Assembly (NCBI RefSeq): GCF_012641475.1
Contig: NZ_JABAIL010000005.1
Span: forward strand, 310,001 to 374,000
Direction: 5' to 3'
DNA from: Flammeovirga agarivorans
GTDB lineage: Bacteria > Bacteroidota > Bacteroidia > Cytophagales > Flammeovirgaceae
Length of the DNA stretch: 64,000 nt
The notes under the pieces are model-generated. The model was not told the origin of the DNA. It did not search any database and saw only the letters and a program-made list of their open reading frames with translations. Of the stretch, positions 1 through 9,400 are shown piece after piece. The first letter of the stretch is position 1. Each line of letters starts with the position of its first letter. The translations under genes were made by a program, and so were the position numbers.

Positions 1-627
1 GCTACAGAAAATGCAATCAAACAAGAAAGAGCATCTTTCAAGAAGGTAATGAAAGCTTCCCAATGGGCAATGGGACATTCAGTGACATTAATTCTTCTGG
101 GTGGTATTGCATTATTGTTTAAGAGTACTGCTGAAATTTTTGTAAAAGACCTATCACATTGGGCAGAGATGTCTGTTGGACCAATTATGATTTGGCTAGG
201 TATCGTAGCAATTCGAAGAAATCATAAGATTAATGAGATGATGCAAGATCACAAAAGGATCGAAGAGCATGATCATTTAGATACGAACCCTATTCACCTT
301 CATGGAAAACAAGGAGAGGAAATCGCAATGAACCCGATGAACCGTTCATTTTGGGTAGGAATGCTTCATGGATTGGCAGGAACAGGTGGAGCATTAACAT
401 CTGCGTTGATTTTAAGTTCAGCGACTATCTGGGATGCTGTTATGATTTTAATGATTGAGTCTGTAGGAATCATCTTAGCCATGAGTATTTATAGCTATAC
501 TTTACTGACGGTTTTAAGTCGATTTATAGAAAAGAACATAGCCATTTTTAAGTGGATGAATGGGCTTGCAGGATTGGCTTCTATTGTCATTGGATCATAC
601 TGGATTTACAATTCAATTTTTGCTTAA
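1..627 (+). CDS. Nickel/cobalt permease-like membrane protein (3' part)
   Basis: The reading frame is open from base 1, so the gene begins left of the window; an internal Met at 49 is probably not the start. The visible 208 residues hold a GHSVTL motif at the start of a membrane segment, a His-rich hydrophilic loop (HDHLDTNPIHLH), then WVGMLHGLAGTGG and three further hydrophobic segments. The GHS and HGLAG motifs are typical of UreH/NicO-type nickel-cobalt transporters of the inner membrane. Its stop overlaps the start of the next gene by one base and a cobalt chelatase operon follows, so cobalt handling for cobalamin synthesis is the likely job. The direction of transport cannot be read from the sequence. 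Confidence 0.75.
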   Translation, partial: ATENAIKQERASFKKVMKASQWAMGHSVTLILLGGIALLFKSTAEIFVKDLSHWAEMSVGPIMIWLGIVAIRRNHKINEMMQDHKRIEEHDHLDTNPIHLHGKQGEEIAMNPMNRSFWVGMLHGLAGTGGALTSALILSSATIWDAVMILMIESVGIILAMSIYSYTLLTVLSRFIEKNIAIFKWMNGLAGLASIVIGSYWIYNSIFA

Positions 628-2228
628 TGAATAACTTTCCTTTTACAGCTATTATTGGTCAGGAATCGTTTAAGCTGGCCTTGATACTAAATATCATTGA
701 CCCTACATTGGGTGGAGTTTTAGCCGTTGGTGATAAGGGAACGGGTAAAACAACATTGATCCGTTCATTATCCGACTTGATGCAAAAGCCGTTTGTCAAT
801 TTGCCAATTGGTGCTTCTGAAGACAGAGTTTTGGGACATATCAATTTGGAAAAACTCATCAATGATAAAAAAGAAGAAGTACAATCTGGTTTGTTATCTC
901 AAGCACACCAAGGTTTTTTATATATCGATGAAATTAACCTATTAAATGATTACTTGATGGATGTATTATTGGATGCATCTGCAACAGGATGTTATCATTT
1001 GGAAAGAGAAGGTGTTTCAAGAAAATTAGACAGTCGATTTTGTCTGATAGGCTCAATGAATCCTGAGGAAGGAGATTTACGTCCTCAATTGAAGGATCGT
1101 TTTGGTCTTTCTGTGGAAGTGAAAACACCAACCTCATTAGAAGAAAGGGTTCAGATAGTACAAAACCGATTGGCTTTTGATGATAATCCTAGAACTTTTT
1201 CTGAAGGATTTGATAAAAAACAGAAACAACTTTTTGCTCAAATTTTAACTGCTCAAGAAAAATTATCAGGTATTGAGTTGGAAAGTGATGTGATGGAATA
1301 TTGTTCTCAATTATCTCTTGAACATGCTGTAGAAGGAGTAAGGGCAGATATTTTATTGATAAAAACAGCAAGAGCTTATGTGGCATTTCAAAAGAGAGAG
1401 AAAGTCACAAAAGATGATGTAAAAGCTATTCAAGAGTTCGTGCTTTTACATCGCAAAAATCAAAATCCTCCAAATCAAGAACCTCCTCAAACCCCTCCAT
1501 CACCTGAGGAACAGAAAAAGGAGCAACAAGAAACTTTAAAAGAAGAGACTCCACCTGCACAATTTGAATCTGTGATTCCTGATGAGTCGTTAACATTAAA
1601 TCAATCTTTTAAAGAGAGTAGTAAACAAGTTATCCATCAAAATGGAATGAAATCTTCCATAGATACTCGAAAAACAGTAGGGCAATATTTAGCCACAGAT
1701 AACTTAGAGGTGATTAAAAAGTCTAAGGTAGAACCAACAAAAAAACAGGTGATTTTCATCTTGGATTCAAGCGGTTCAATGATCAAAGGCCATGTTATCA
1801 CCTACGCTAAAGGTGCTGTACAAAAGATGATAGAAAAGTATAAATCCTCGGATGTACAGTTTTCATTGATATCGTTGTATCAAAATGAGGCTGAAATATT
1901 AGTTCAAGAAACTTCTAATGTTGCGTTTACTATCGAGAAGATAAACCACCTTAAAACAGGAGGAAAAACTAATATTCTAGCAGCACTTAAAAAGACAAAA
2001 CGGATGCTCGTCGGGTTTGATATTTCAGAAACAGAATTAGTCATTATTTCGGATGGTCATTTTTGTGCAGAAACAGCCTTAGAAGACATTATTTCTAGCT
2101 ATCAATTCCATTGTAGAAAGGTAGATCATTTAACATTAGTGGATGCCGAAAGTGGAGTAGTACGATTAGGTATTATGAAAGAACTTTCGAATCGTCTAAG
2201 AGGTAACTATCAGAAACTATCTATTTAA
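627..2228 (+). CDS. Fused ChlI-ChlD-type metal chelatase ATPase/VWA subunit
   Basis: A 533-residue protein whose start at 627 overlaps the preceding stop (TAATG). It carries a P-loop AAA+ domain (GDKGTGKTT near residue 40, Walker B LYIDEINLL, arginine-finger region DLRPQLKDRFGL), a Pro/Glu-rich linker around residues 275-320, and a C-terminal von Willebrand A domain with a MIDAS motif (LDSSGSM). This is the architecture of magnesium-chelatase I and D subunits joined in one chain. Because cobN lies in the same operon and no CobS or CobT is visible, I infer that it is the ATPase motor for CobN-catalysed cobalt insertion. A longer frame starting at 552 would read back through the upstream gene and is unlikely. 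Confidence 0.85.
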   Translation: MNNFPFTAIIGQESFKLALILNIIDPTLGGVLAVGDKGTGKTTLIRSLSDLMQKPFVNLPIGASEDRVLGHINLEKLINDKKEEVQSGLLSQAHQGFLYIDEINLLNDYLMDVLLDASATGCYHLEREGVSRKLDSRFCLIGSMNPEEGDLRPQLKDRFGLSVEVKTPTSLEERVQIVQNRLAFDDNPRTFSEGFDKKQKQLFAQILTAQEKLSGIELESDVMEYCSQLSLEHAVEGVRADILLIKTARAYVAFQKREKVTKDDVKAIQEFVLLHRKNQNPPNQEPPQTPPSPEEQKKEQQETLKEETPPAQFESVIPDESLTLNQSFKESSKQVIHQNGMKSSIDTRKTVGQYLATDNLEVIKKSKVEPTKKQVIFILDSSGSMIKGHVITYAKGAVQKMIEKYKSSDVQFSLISLYQNEAEILVQETSNVAFTIEKINHLKTGGKTNILAALKKTKRMLVGFDISETELVIISDGHFCAETALEDIISSYQFHCRKVDHLTLVDAESGVVRLGIMKELSNRLRGNYQKLSI

Positions 2229-2234
2229 TCAACT

Positions 2235-2750
2235 ATGAAAGCTAACATTCATCTTATCACAGGAGGGCAACGATCGGGAAAAAGTGCTTTTGCAGAACAA
2301 GTCACCTTGGGGCTAACAAATACTCCTATTTATTTGGCTACGTCGAAGAAATGGGATGAGGAACATAATGAAAGAATTGCTCTTCATCAAGCTAGAAGAG
2401 AAGAGTGTTGGACCACAGTTGAAGAACCTATTGATATACATCAGCAAGATTTCTCAGGTCAGGTAGTTTTATTGGATTGCATTACACTTTGGCTCACCAA
2501 TATTTTCGACGAGGTGTCTTATGATAAAGAAAAAGCTTTGCAGAAAGCGAAAGAAATTTGGAACACATTAATACAACAGGACTGTACATTGGTTGTGGTC
2601 AGTAATGAAATTGGTTTGGGTGGAATATCCATGAATAAGGCTAGCAGACAGTTTACCGATATCCATGGGTTAATCAATCAGTATTTAGCCAAACAAGCTC
2701 AGAAAGTAACATTTGTAGTATCCGGTTTACCGATGACCGTAAAAGAATAA
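2235..2750 (+). CDS. cobU: Adenosylcobinamide kinase / adenosylcobinamide-phosphate guanylyltransferase
   Basis: A 171-residue protein of normal CobU/CobP length. The N-terminal P-loop GGQRSGKS (residues 9-16) is followed by the family's YLATSK and VSNEIGLGG segments. CobU phosphorylates adenosylcobinamide and then transfers GMP to give AdoCbi-GDP, the acceptor for the lower ligand in nucleotide-loop assembly. It starts 6 nt after the chelatase stop and ends 4 nt before cbiA, so it is translated from one polycistronic message with them. Confidence 0.93.
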   Translation: MKANIHLITGGQRSGKSAFAEQVTLGLTNTPIYLATSKKWDEEHNERIALHQARREECWTTVEEPIDIHQQDFSGQVVLLDCITLWLTNIFDEVSYDKEKALQKAKEIWNTLIQQDCTLVVVSNEIGLGGISMNKASRQFTDIHGLINQYLAKQAQKVTFVVSGLPMTVKE

Positions 2751-2754
2751 TTTT

Positions 2755-4089
2755 ATGAAAACATCAAGCTTCATTATTGCTGCTCCAACGAGTAATTCTG
2801 GAAAAACGACGGTCACTTTAGGGCTACTCCGTCTTTTGAAGAATAAAGGGTATACCACCCAACCTTTTAAAAGTGGGCCAGACTATATCGACCCTAAATT
2901 TCACAAAATTGCTTGCGGGAAAACGGGAATTAACCTTGACCTTTTTATGATGAGAGAAGAACACCTAAAGTCTACTTATCATGAGCTAGCCAACAAGGTG
3001 GATATTTCTTGTATTGAAGGAGTGATGGGCTTATTTGATGGAGCAAGAAAGTCTGAAGGAAGCACAGCTGAGTTAGCAAAGAAACTTGATGTTCCTATCA
3101 TATTTGTTGTTGATGCCAAATCAGTCGCTTATTCCGTTGCCCCATTATTATATGGCTTTAAAAACTTTGATCCCGATTTAAATATTGCAGGCGTAATTTT
3201 CAATCGGGTCAATACCAAAAGCCACTACAAATTTTTAGAAGAAGCATGTGATGATGTCGGTATAAAAGCATTAGGTCATGTCCCTTTTATTGAAGAGTGT
3301 AAAATCCCATCAAGACATTTAGGGTTGTCGATTGATAACCTCTCAAAATATGATCAGATGATTGGCAAAATGGCGGATCAGATGAACGAAACCATTGCTA
3401 TTGATCAGCTACTTTCTATTACTCAAAAAGAGAAAACGATCCTTGAAATAGAAGAGGAAATGTCCAATTCTGATTTTAAAATATCGGTTGCTCAAGACGA
3501 AGGTTTCAACTTTAGTTATTATCAAAATATTGACGCATTAAAGCAATTGGGTACCGTAAAGTTTTTTAGCCCAATTCACGATCAAGAACTCCCCGATTCC
3601 GATTTGGTTTATTTCCCCGGAGGCTATCCCGAATGCTATACACAAGAGCTTTCTTCTAATACTAATATGAGGGATAGCATTAAGAACTATGCAGAAAACG
3701 GAGGACAAATCATCGCCGAATGTGGAGGAATGATGTACCTCGGGAAAAGCATGATTGATCAAAAAGGAAACGAATGGTCAATGGTAGGTGTCTTTCCTTT
3801 CACCAGCTCTATGAAGAAAATGAAGCTCACATTAGGGTATCGAAAAATCGATATGCATGATTTTACAATCAAAGGGCATGAATTTCATTATTCGAAAGTT
3901 CATGATGATGAGAATGTAGAAACAATAGGAACTGTGTGGAGTGCAAGAGAGCAAGAAGTTCCAACAAAAATCTATCAACATAACACCGTATTGGCCTCTT
4001 ATATCCACTTTTATTTTGGTGAGGTAGGAGACCTTCAGCAGTTGCTTCATCATTTACAAAACAACCATGTTTCAAGTGTTAAGCGATAG
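2755..4089 (+). CDS. cbiA: Cobyrinate a,c-diamide synthase
   Basis: A 444-residue protein with the two-domain CbiA/CobB layout. The N-terminal dethiobiotin-synthetase-like ATPase has the P-loop PTSNSGKTT near residue 11 and the KSGPDYIDPKFH and EGVMGLFDG motifs. The C-terminal class I glutamine amidotransferase has the nucleophile region IIAECGGMMYL near residue 323. It amidates the a and c side chains of (hydrogeno)cobyrinic acid using glutamine and ATP. The last codons, encoding SSVKR, lie inside a palindromic element that begins at 4072, so the native C-terminus may have been altered by that insertion. The amidotransferase domain itself is complete. Confidence 0.93.
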   Translation: MKTSSFIIAAPTSNSGKTTVTLGLLRLLKNKGYTTQPFKSGPDYIDPKFHKIACGKTGINLDLFMMREEHLKSTYHELANKVDISCIEGVMGLFDGARKSEGSTAELAKKLDVPIIFVVDAKSVAYSVAPLLYGFKNFDPDLNIAGVIFNRVNTKSHYKFLEEACDDVGIKALGHVPFIEECKIPSRHLGLSIDNLSKYDQMIGKMADQMNETIAIDQLLSITQKEKTILEIEEEMSNSDFKISVAQDEGFNFSYYQNIDALKQLGTVKFFSPIHDQELPDSDLVYFPGGYPECYTQELSSNTNMRDSIKNYAENGGQIIAECGGMMYLGKSMIDQKGNEWSMVGVFPFTSSMKKMKLTLGYRKIDMHDFTIKGHEFHYSKVHDDENVETIGTVWSAREQEVPTKIYQHNTVLASYIHFYFGEVGDLQQLLHHLQNNHVSSVKR

Positions 4090-4210
4090 CTTCACTTGGA
4101 ACTGTCTATTAGCGAAGTCTCCTGACTTCGAAATGAATAATGTTGTTTTTCGAAGCCAGGAGACTTCGCCAATGTAAATCACAAGTGACGCCTGCCGGCT
4201 TAACACTTGA
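4072..4210. repeat. 139-bp nested palindromic element (MITE/REP-like)
   Basis: The outer arms are a perfect 13-bp inverted repeat (TCAAGTGTTAAGC at 4072-4084, its complement at 4198-4210). Inside are CACTTG/CAAGTG (4093-4098/4182-4187) and a 19-bp inner repeat with one mismatch (4112-4130 against 4151-4169), extended by an AAA/TTT pair. Each inner arm is itself a short hairpin (CGAAGTC-TCCT-GACTTCG on the left), so the whole can fold as a cloverleaf or cruciform. It overlaps the cbiA 3' end and fills most of the 187-bp gap before the adenosyltransferase gene. It may be a non-autonomous mobile repeat or an operon-internal RNA structure. No target-site duplication was confirmed. Confidence 0.75.
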
Positions 4211-4276
4211 GATATTGAATAAGCAGAAAAGTATTTCAAATATTTCAATCTAAATACATAATTATACTCTTACGCT

Positions 4277-4864
4277 ATGAAAATCTACACTAGAAAAGGT
4301 GATTCTGGAAAAACAGGCGTATTCGGCGGAAAAAGAGAGTTCAAAGATGCTCCCCGAATCGAATGCATAGGAACATTAGATGAAGTGAATTCAACTATAG
4401 GTCTTTTAAGATCAAAATTAGGCAATGACCATGAATGGCAACCCAATTTGCACAGAATTCAAAAAGACATGATGAATATGATGTCTCATCTAGCTCGTCC
4501 TTCAGATTCTAAAAAAGAAAACCAAAACCCTCATCCAACAGATGGAGCAGAGTTTTGTGAAGCATGGATTGATGAGATGGAAGGGAAAATGAGTAGCCCT
4601 TCAGATTATTTTTTATTACCAGGAGGTAATGAAATCTCAGCTTTATGTCATGTATGTAGAACCCAAATTCGTAGAGGTGAACGCACTTTAGTGACATTAC
4701 ATCATGAAGATCCAGAAAGTGTATTAGACTATATCTCTTCGTACATCAACCGTCTGTCAGATTTGTTTTTTACCATGGCAAGGTCGGAGATGGATAAGCA
4801 CGGAGTAGCAGAAGAAAAATGGAATTTATTTTTATATAAAAGAAAGAAAAAACCACAAGCATGA
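4277..4864 (+). CDS. Cob(I)alamin adenosyltransferase, PduO type
   Basis: A 195-residue protein beginning MKIYTRKGDSGKTGVFGG, the ATP-binding N-terminal signature of PduO-type adenosyltransferases. It also has the IECIGTLDEVNSTIG helix and, near residue 130, CRTQIRRGER, which carries family active-site arginines. The enzyme transfers the 5'-deoxyadenosyl group of ATP to cob(I)alamin or corrinoid precursors. The stop overlaps the start of the cobW-like gene (ATGA). It is the first gene after the palindromic element, so its expression depends either on readthrough of that structure or on its own promoter in the 187-bp gap. Confidence 0.93.
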   Translation: MKIYTRKGDSGKTGVFGGKREFKDAPRIECIGTLDEVNSTIGLLRSKLGNDHEWQPNLHRIQKDMMNMMSHLARPSDSKKENQNPHPTDGAEFCEAWIDEMEGKMSSPSDYFLLPGGNEISALCHVCRTQIRRGERTLVTLHHEDPESVLDYISSYINRLSDLFFTMARSEMDKHGVAEEKWNLFLYKRKKKPQA

Positions 4865-5880
4865 GAAAAATCCCAATTACAATCGTAACAGGTTTCCTAG
4901 GCGTTGGAAAAACGACTTTAGTACACCATATGATGAAAAATGCCAACGGTAAGCGTATTGCTTTATTGGTGAATGAATTTGGAGAAGTAGGGGTAGATGG
5001 CGAAATTATCAAAGCCGGATGCGGTGATGATGAGTGTAACTTGATCGAGTTATCCAACGGCTGTATTTGCTGTACCGTACAGGAAGAATTCTTGCCGTCT
5101 ATGTTGGAGTTAATAGAGCGTAAAGATGATATTGACCATATCGTGATTGAAACTTCAGGTTTAGCCATGCCAAAGCCATTGGTAAGAGCAGTGAACTGGC
5201 CTGACTTAAAACCACACATTACAATCGATTCAGTGATCACTGTAGTAGATGCTGTAGGTGTAGCAACAGGAGAATTCTGCGATAGACAAAGGGTACAAGA
5301 GCAAAGATTGGCAGACGATTCATTGGATCATGAGACACCAATTGAAGAGTTGTTCTTAGATCAATTATCATGTGCAGATTTGGTATTGGTCAGTAAAAGG
5401 GATTTAGTGGATGATCAAAAATTTGAAGAAATTTCATCTTACGTTCAGCAAAAAATCAGAGCTAACACGAAAGTTATTCCAGTAGTCAAAGGAGAAGTAA
5501 GCAACGATTTGTTGTTAGGGATTGAAGCATCAGCAGAAGACGATTTAGATAACCGTCATTCTATCCACGAACATCATCACGAACATGGGCATGATCATGA
5601 CCACGACGATTCATTAGTGACGGAATTATTAGAGTTCCCAGAAACTTCAGACATCAAGCAATTAGTAAAAGAGATGATGCAATTGGTAAAGGAACATGAA
5701 ATCTACAGAATCAAAGGTTTTGTCAATATTCCAAATAAACCAATGCGTATGATTCTTCAAGGAGTAGGTGATCGTTTTGATTATTATTTTGATAGACCTT
5801 GGAAGGAAGGAGAAACGAGAAAAACGCATTTAGTGGTGATTGGTAGAGATTTGAAATTAGCATCAACACCTCATGCATAA
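4861..5880 (+). CDS. cobW: CobW-family metallochaperone GTPase (COG0523)
   Basis: A 339-residue protein with Walker A GFLGVGKTT (residues 11-19), the metal-binding GCICC motif of G3E/COG0523 GTPases, and the guanine-specificity segment SKRD in place of NKxD. A His-rich stretch, HEHHHEHGHDHDHDD, near residue 235 precedes the C-terminal CobW domain. Family members deliver metals in a GTP-dependent way, and the position in a cobalt/cobalamin operon points to cobalt delivery to CobN or the chelatase. It overlaps both neighbours by a few bases (ATGA at 4861; the next start at 5873), indicating translational coupling. Confidence 0.92.
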   Translation: MRKIPITIVTGFLGVGKTTLVHHMMKNANGKRIALLVNEFGEVGVDGEIIKAGCGDDECNLIELSNGCICCTVQEEFLPSMLELIERKDDIDHIVIETSGLAMPKPLVRAVNWPDLKPHITIDSVITVVDAVGVATGEFCDRQRVQEQRLADDSLDHETPIEELFLDQLSCADLVLVSKRDLVDDQKFEEISSYVQQKIRANTKVIPVVKGEVSNDLLLGIEASAEDDLDNRHSIHEHHHEHGHDHDHDDSLVTELLEFPETSDIKQLVKEMMQLVKEHEIYRIKGFVNIPNKPMRMILQGVGDRFDYYFDRPWKEGETRKTHLVVIGRDLKLASTPHA

Positions 5881-6451
5881 AAATATAAAATTACTATTAC
5901 TAGCATCAATATTTACACATATGGGAGCCAACTTATTAGCTCCCATATATGCTATTTTTATTGAAAAAATTGGTGGAACTCTGATTGATGCGGGTATTGC
6001 TGTTGGAGTTTATGCTGTTTTTAAAGGCATTTTTTACTTCCTTTTTGATAAAATAGACGAAACAAAACTCAGTAAAAGAGTAATGATGTGTATAGGATAT
6101 GCATTGATGGGAGTTGGTTATGGATTGTATGTTTTCGCAGAAAGTCCTATTCATGTATTTCTTATCCAAATTATAGTCTCTTTGGGTGAAACAGTGATTA
6201 ACCCTTCTTGGAGTGCTATCATAGCAATGTCATTGAAGAAAGGAAAAGAGAAAAGTATCTATTCTCACTTCTTTGGATACCGTTCCTTTGCTGAAGGATT
6301 TGCTGCAATCATAGGAGCCTTATTTGCTATGCAATTCGGTTTTTCTGTCATTTTTTCACTTATGGCAATGTTCTCATTCGGTTCAGGTGCGTTGTCGCTG
6401 ATGGTCGATGAAAAAGTGATTTCAGAACCTCAAAAAGTAAAGGTTGCTTAG
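5873..6451 (+). CDS. Half-length MFS-type membrane protein
   Basis: A 192-residue hydrophobic protein with about six predicted membrane segments. It resembles one six-helix bundle of a major facilitator transporter (LLAPIYAIFIEKIGGTLIDAG, then a conserved-looking GYRSFAEGFAAIIGALFA segment). Normal MFS proteins have 12 helices and about 400 residues. I see no second half in the next frame: cobN begins 18 bp after the stop. Its start overlaps the end of cobW by 8 bp. It may work as a dimer or be a reduced permease linked to cobalt or corrinoid handling; the substrate is unknown. Confidence 0.7.
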   Translation: MHKNIKLLLLASIFTHMGANLLAPIYAIFIEKIGGTLIDAGIAVGVYAVFKGIFYFLFDKIDETKLSKRVMMCIGYALMGVGYGLYVFAESPIHVFLIQIIVSLGETVINPSWSAIIAMSLKKGKEKSIYSHFFGYRSFAEGFAAIIGALFAMQFGFSVIFSLMAMFSFGSGALSLMVDEKVISEPQKVKVA

Positions 6452-6469
6452 TTTAATTATTCTCTCAAC

Positions 6470-9400
6470 ATGCATTTAATTTCAACACTTCCCGGAGGAT
6501 GGAACCCCAACGACGAAGGTGTTTTCCATATCCAACAATCTGCCGGAGATCTTCTTTTCTTATCGGCCGCTGACACCGAGTTATTCACCGTCAACAAAGC
6601 CTATCAAGAATTACATCAAGAAAAAACGGAATTACCAAGTGTGCGTTTAGCCAACTTGACGTATTTCAAGCAGGAATTGACGATTGATACTTATATCGAA
6701 GAAGTAGTGTCAGAAGCTAAAGTGGTTGTGTTGAAATTACTGGGAGGAACCGCTTACTTTTCTTATTTGTGTGAAGCAATTGCTGAGTATGCCGAAGACA
6801 ATGATATCGATGTGATTTTCCTGCCGGGCGATAATAAACCTGATTTGGAATTGATGCAGATGTCGACTTTGCCCCTTTCAAAAGTCAGTGAAATATGGCA
6901 GTATTTTGTGATGGGCGGAAAGGAAAATACCAAAGAGGTGTTGAAGCTGATCATGAATGAAACATTGGAGTACGATTTTCCAATCAAAGCCCAAGAAAGC
7001 ATTCCTGATTTATTCCTTTATCATCCTTCTAAGGGAATTCTCAATCAACCTTTAGCACATACAGAAAAGGCAACGGTATTGATATTAGGCTATAGAAGTT
7101 ATTTCCTAGCTGATAACCTCGATCCATTTATTGCAGTCACTGAAGAGTTGGAACGAAGAGGAGTGACAGCTATTACTTGCATGGCGTTGTCGTATCGTGA
7201 TGAAGATATTCAGCAACGTATTTTTTCTCTTTTAGAAAATTGTAAAATCGCTCCGCCTAATGTATTGATCAATACGACCGGTTTTTCATTGCAAGGCTTT
7301 CAAGACAATGAGACCAAAGGCATTTTTGATACACTCAATGTTCCCGTCATTCAAGCAATATTGGCGAGTTGTAATAAGCAAGTATGGGAAGAAGGGACTT
7401 TTGGTTTACCACCGACTGATATTGCCATGAATATCGCATTACCGGAAGTGGACGGAAAGATCATTACTTCGGTGATTGCTTTCAAAGAAGCCAAGGAAAA
7501 GGATGAGTTGACGGATTCTGAAATTGTGTATTTTGAGCCTCATTTGGAAGGCTGTCAATTTGTAGCAGAACATGCAAAGGCTTGGATTCAACTGGGAGAA
7601 AAAGAAAACAAACAGAAAAATGTAGCCGTTATTCTTCCTAATTATCCGAGTAAAAATAGCCGTTTGGCGAATGGAGTAGGATTGGATACACCTGCAAGTA
7701 CCGTAGAAATATTAAATGCTTTAAAAAAATCAGGCTATGATTTAGGTAAAAATATCCCTGAAGGGGCAGAAGAGTTGATGGAGTTGTTGACGGAAAATGT
7801 CACCAACGAATTGGAATCACTCTCTTATAAATCTGCTGAAATTAAAATCAAAGAAGAAGAATTTTACACCCACTACAACCAACTATCCATTACATTAAGA
7901 GAGAAAGTAGAACAGCAGTGGGGGCATCCATCAAAATCACCAAATTACAGAGAGGGCTATTTTCTAATTCCAGGAAAGCAACTAGGCAATATTTTCTTAA
8001 GTATTCAACCCAATAGAGGGTATAATATCGATCTGCAAGCCACGTATCACTCTCCTGATTTACCACCGACATACGCTTATTTGGCGTATTATATTTGGTT
8101 GCAAAATTATTTCTCAGCCGATGCCATTATTCATGTTGGTAAACACGGCAACTTGGAATGGTTGCCAGGGAAAGGGGTAGCACTGTCGAAGGAATCTTGT
8201 TTTCCTGCCTCCATATTGGGAGCTATACCACATTTCTATCCTTTTATTATTAATGATCCAGGGGAAGGAACGCAAGCCAAAAGACGTAATCATGCCATTA
8301 TTTTAGACCACTTAATTCCACCGATGACAAGGGCTGAAAATTATGGTGAGTTGCTTCAATTGGAATTATTGATTGATGAGTTTTACGAGTCAGCTTTGCT
8401 TGACCCCAAGAGAGCCAATTTGATTAAATCGAAAATCGAAAACCTTGTCAATACAACTCATTTGAGAGTGGATTTGAATGAAGATGGAAAAGATATTGAT
8501 GCGCTTTTGGAGGTGATCGATGGATATTTATGTGAATTAAAAGAAGCTCAGATTAGAGGAGGACTTCATATTTTCGGTTTACTTCCACAAGAAGAAAAAT
8601 TCTTGGATATGTTAGTGGCATTACACCGCTTACCTCAAGGAGAAACCAAGAGTATTTTACAAGCCTTAGCTATTGATTTGGAATTAGCTTTTGATCCTTT
8701 GGATACTGCTTATGAAACGGCATTACAGCAAATGATCATGGGAGTAGAATGCAGAACGATTGGTCAGGCAGTGGAGGTTTTGGAGAATAGAGCGAAGACG
8801 ATTATTGAAGGAATCATTAATAATCAAGACGGAAATTATGGTGAGGAAACACAAAAAGTGGTTTCATTTATCAAAGGAAAAACAATCCCGACTTTACTAA
8901 AAACAAGGAATGAAATAGATCATCTTCTGAAAGGCTTAAATGCAAAATACATTCCCGCCGGTGGTTCTGGAGCTCCAACAAGAGGACGGTTGGATATTTT
9001 ACCGACAGGTAGAAATTTCTATTCCGTAGATACAAGAACAATCCCTTCTCCATCCGCTTATGATTTAGGGGTAAAAAGTGCTCAGAATATCATTGACAGA
9101 TATCTACAGGAAGAGGGAGAGTTTCCTAGTTCAGTAGCGATTTCCGTTTGGGGAACATCTACCATGAGAACGGGCGGAGATGATATCGCACAAGCTTTTG
9201 CATTATTGGGTGTCCGACCGATTTGGCAGGGTGCAAACCGAAGAGTAAAAGATTTTGAGGTCATTTCAACTTTGGAATTAAAACGACCTAGAGTCGATGT
9301 TTTATTACGTATTTCTGGTTTCTTCAGAGATGCCTTTCCTGATGTGATTTCCTTGTTCAATTCAGCTGTTGAGAAAGTAGCTCAATTGGATGAACCGTAT

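Noticed and set aside
552-626. Upstream extension of the ChlI-ChlD-type gene
   Set aside because: It would overlap the permease gene by 75 bp in another frame; the TAATG start at 627 gives the family's usual N-terminus.
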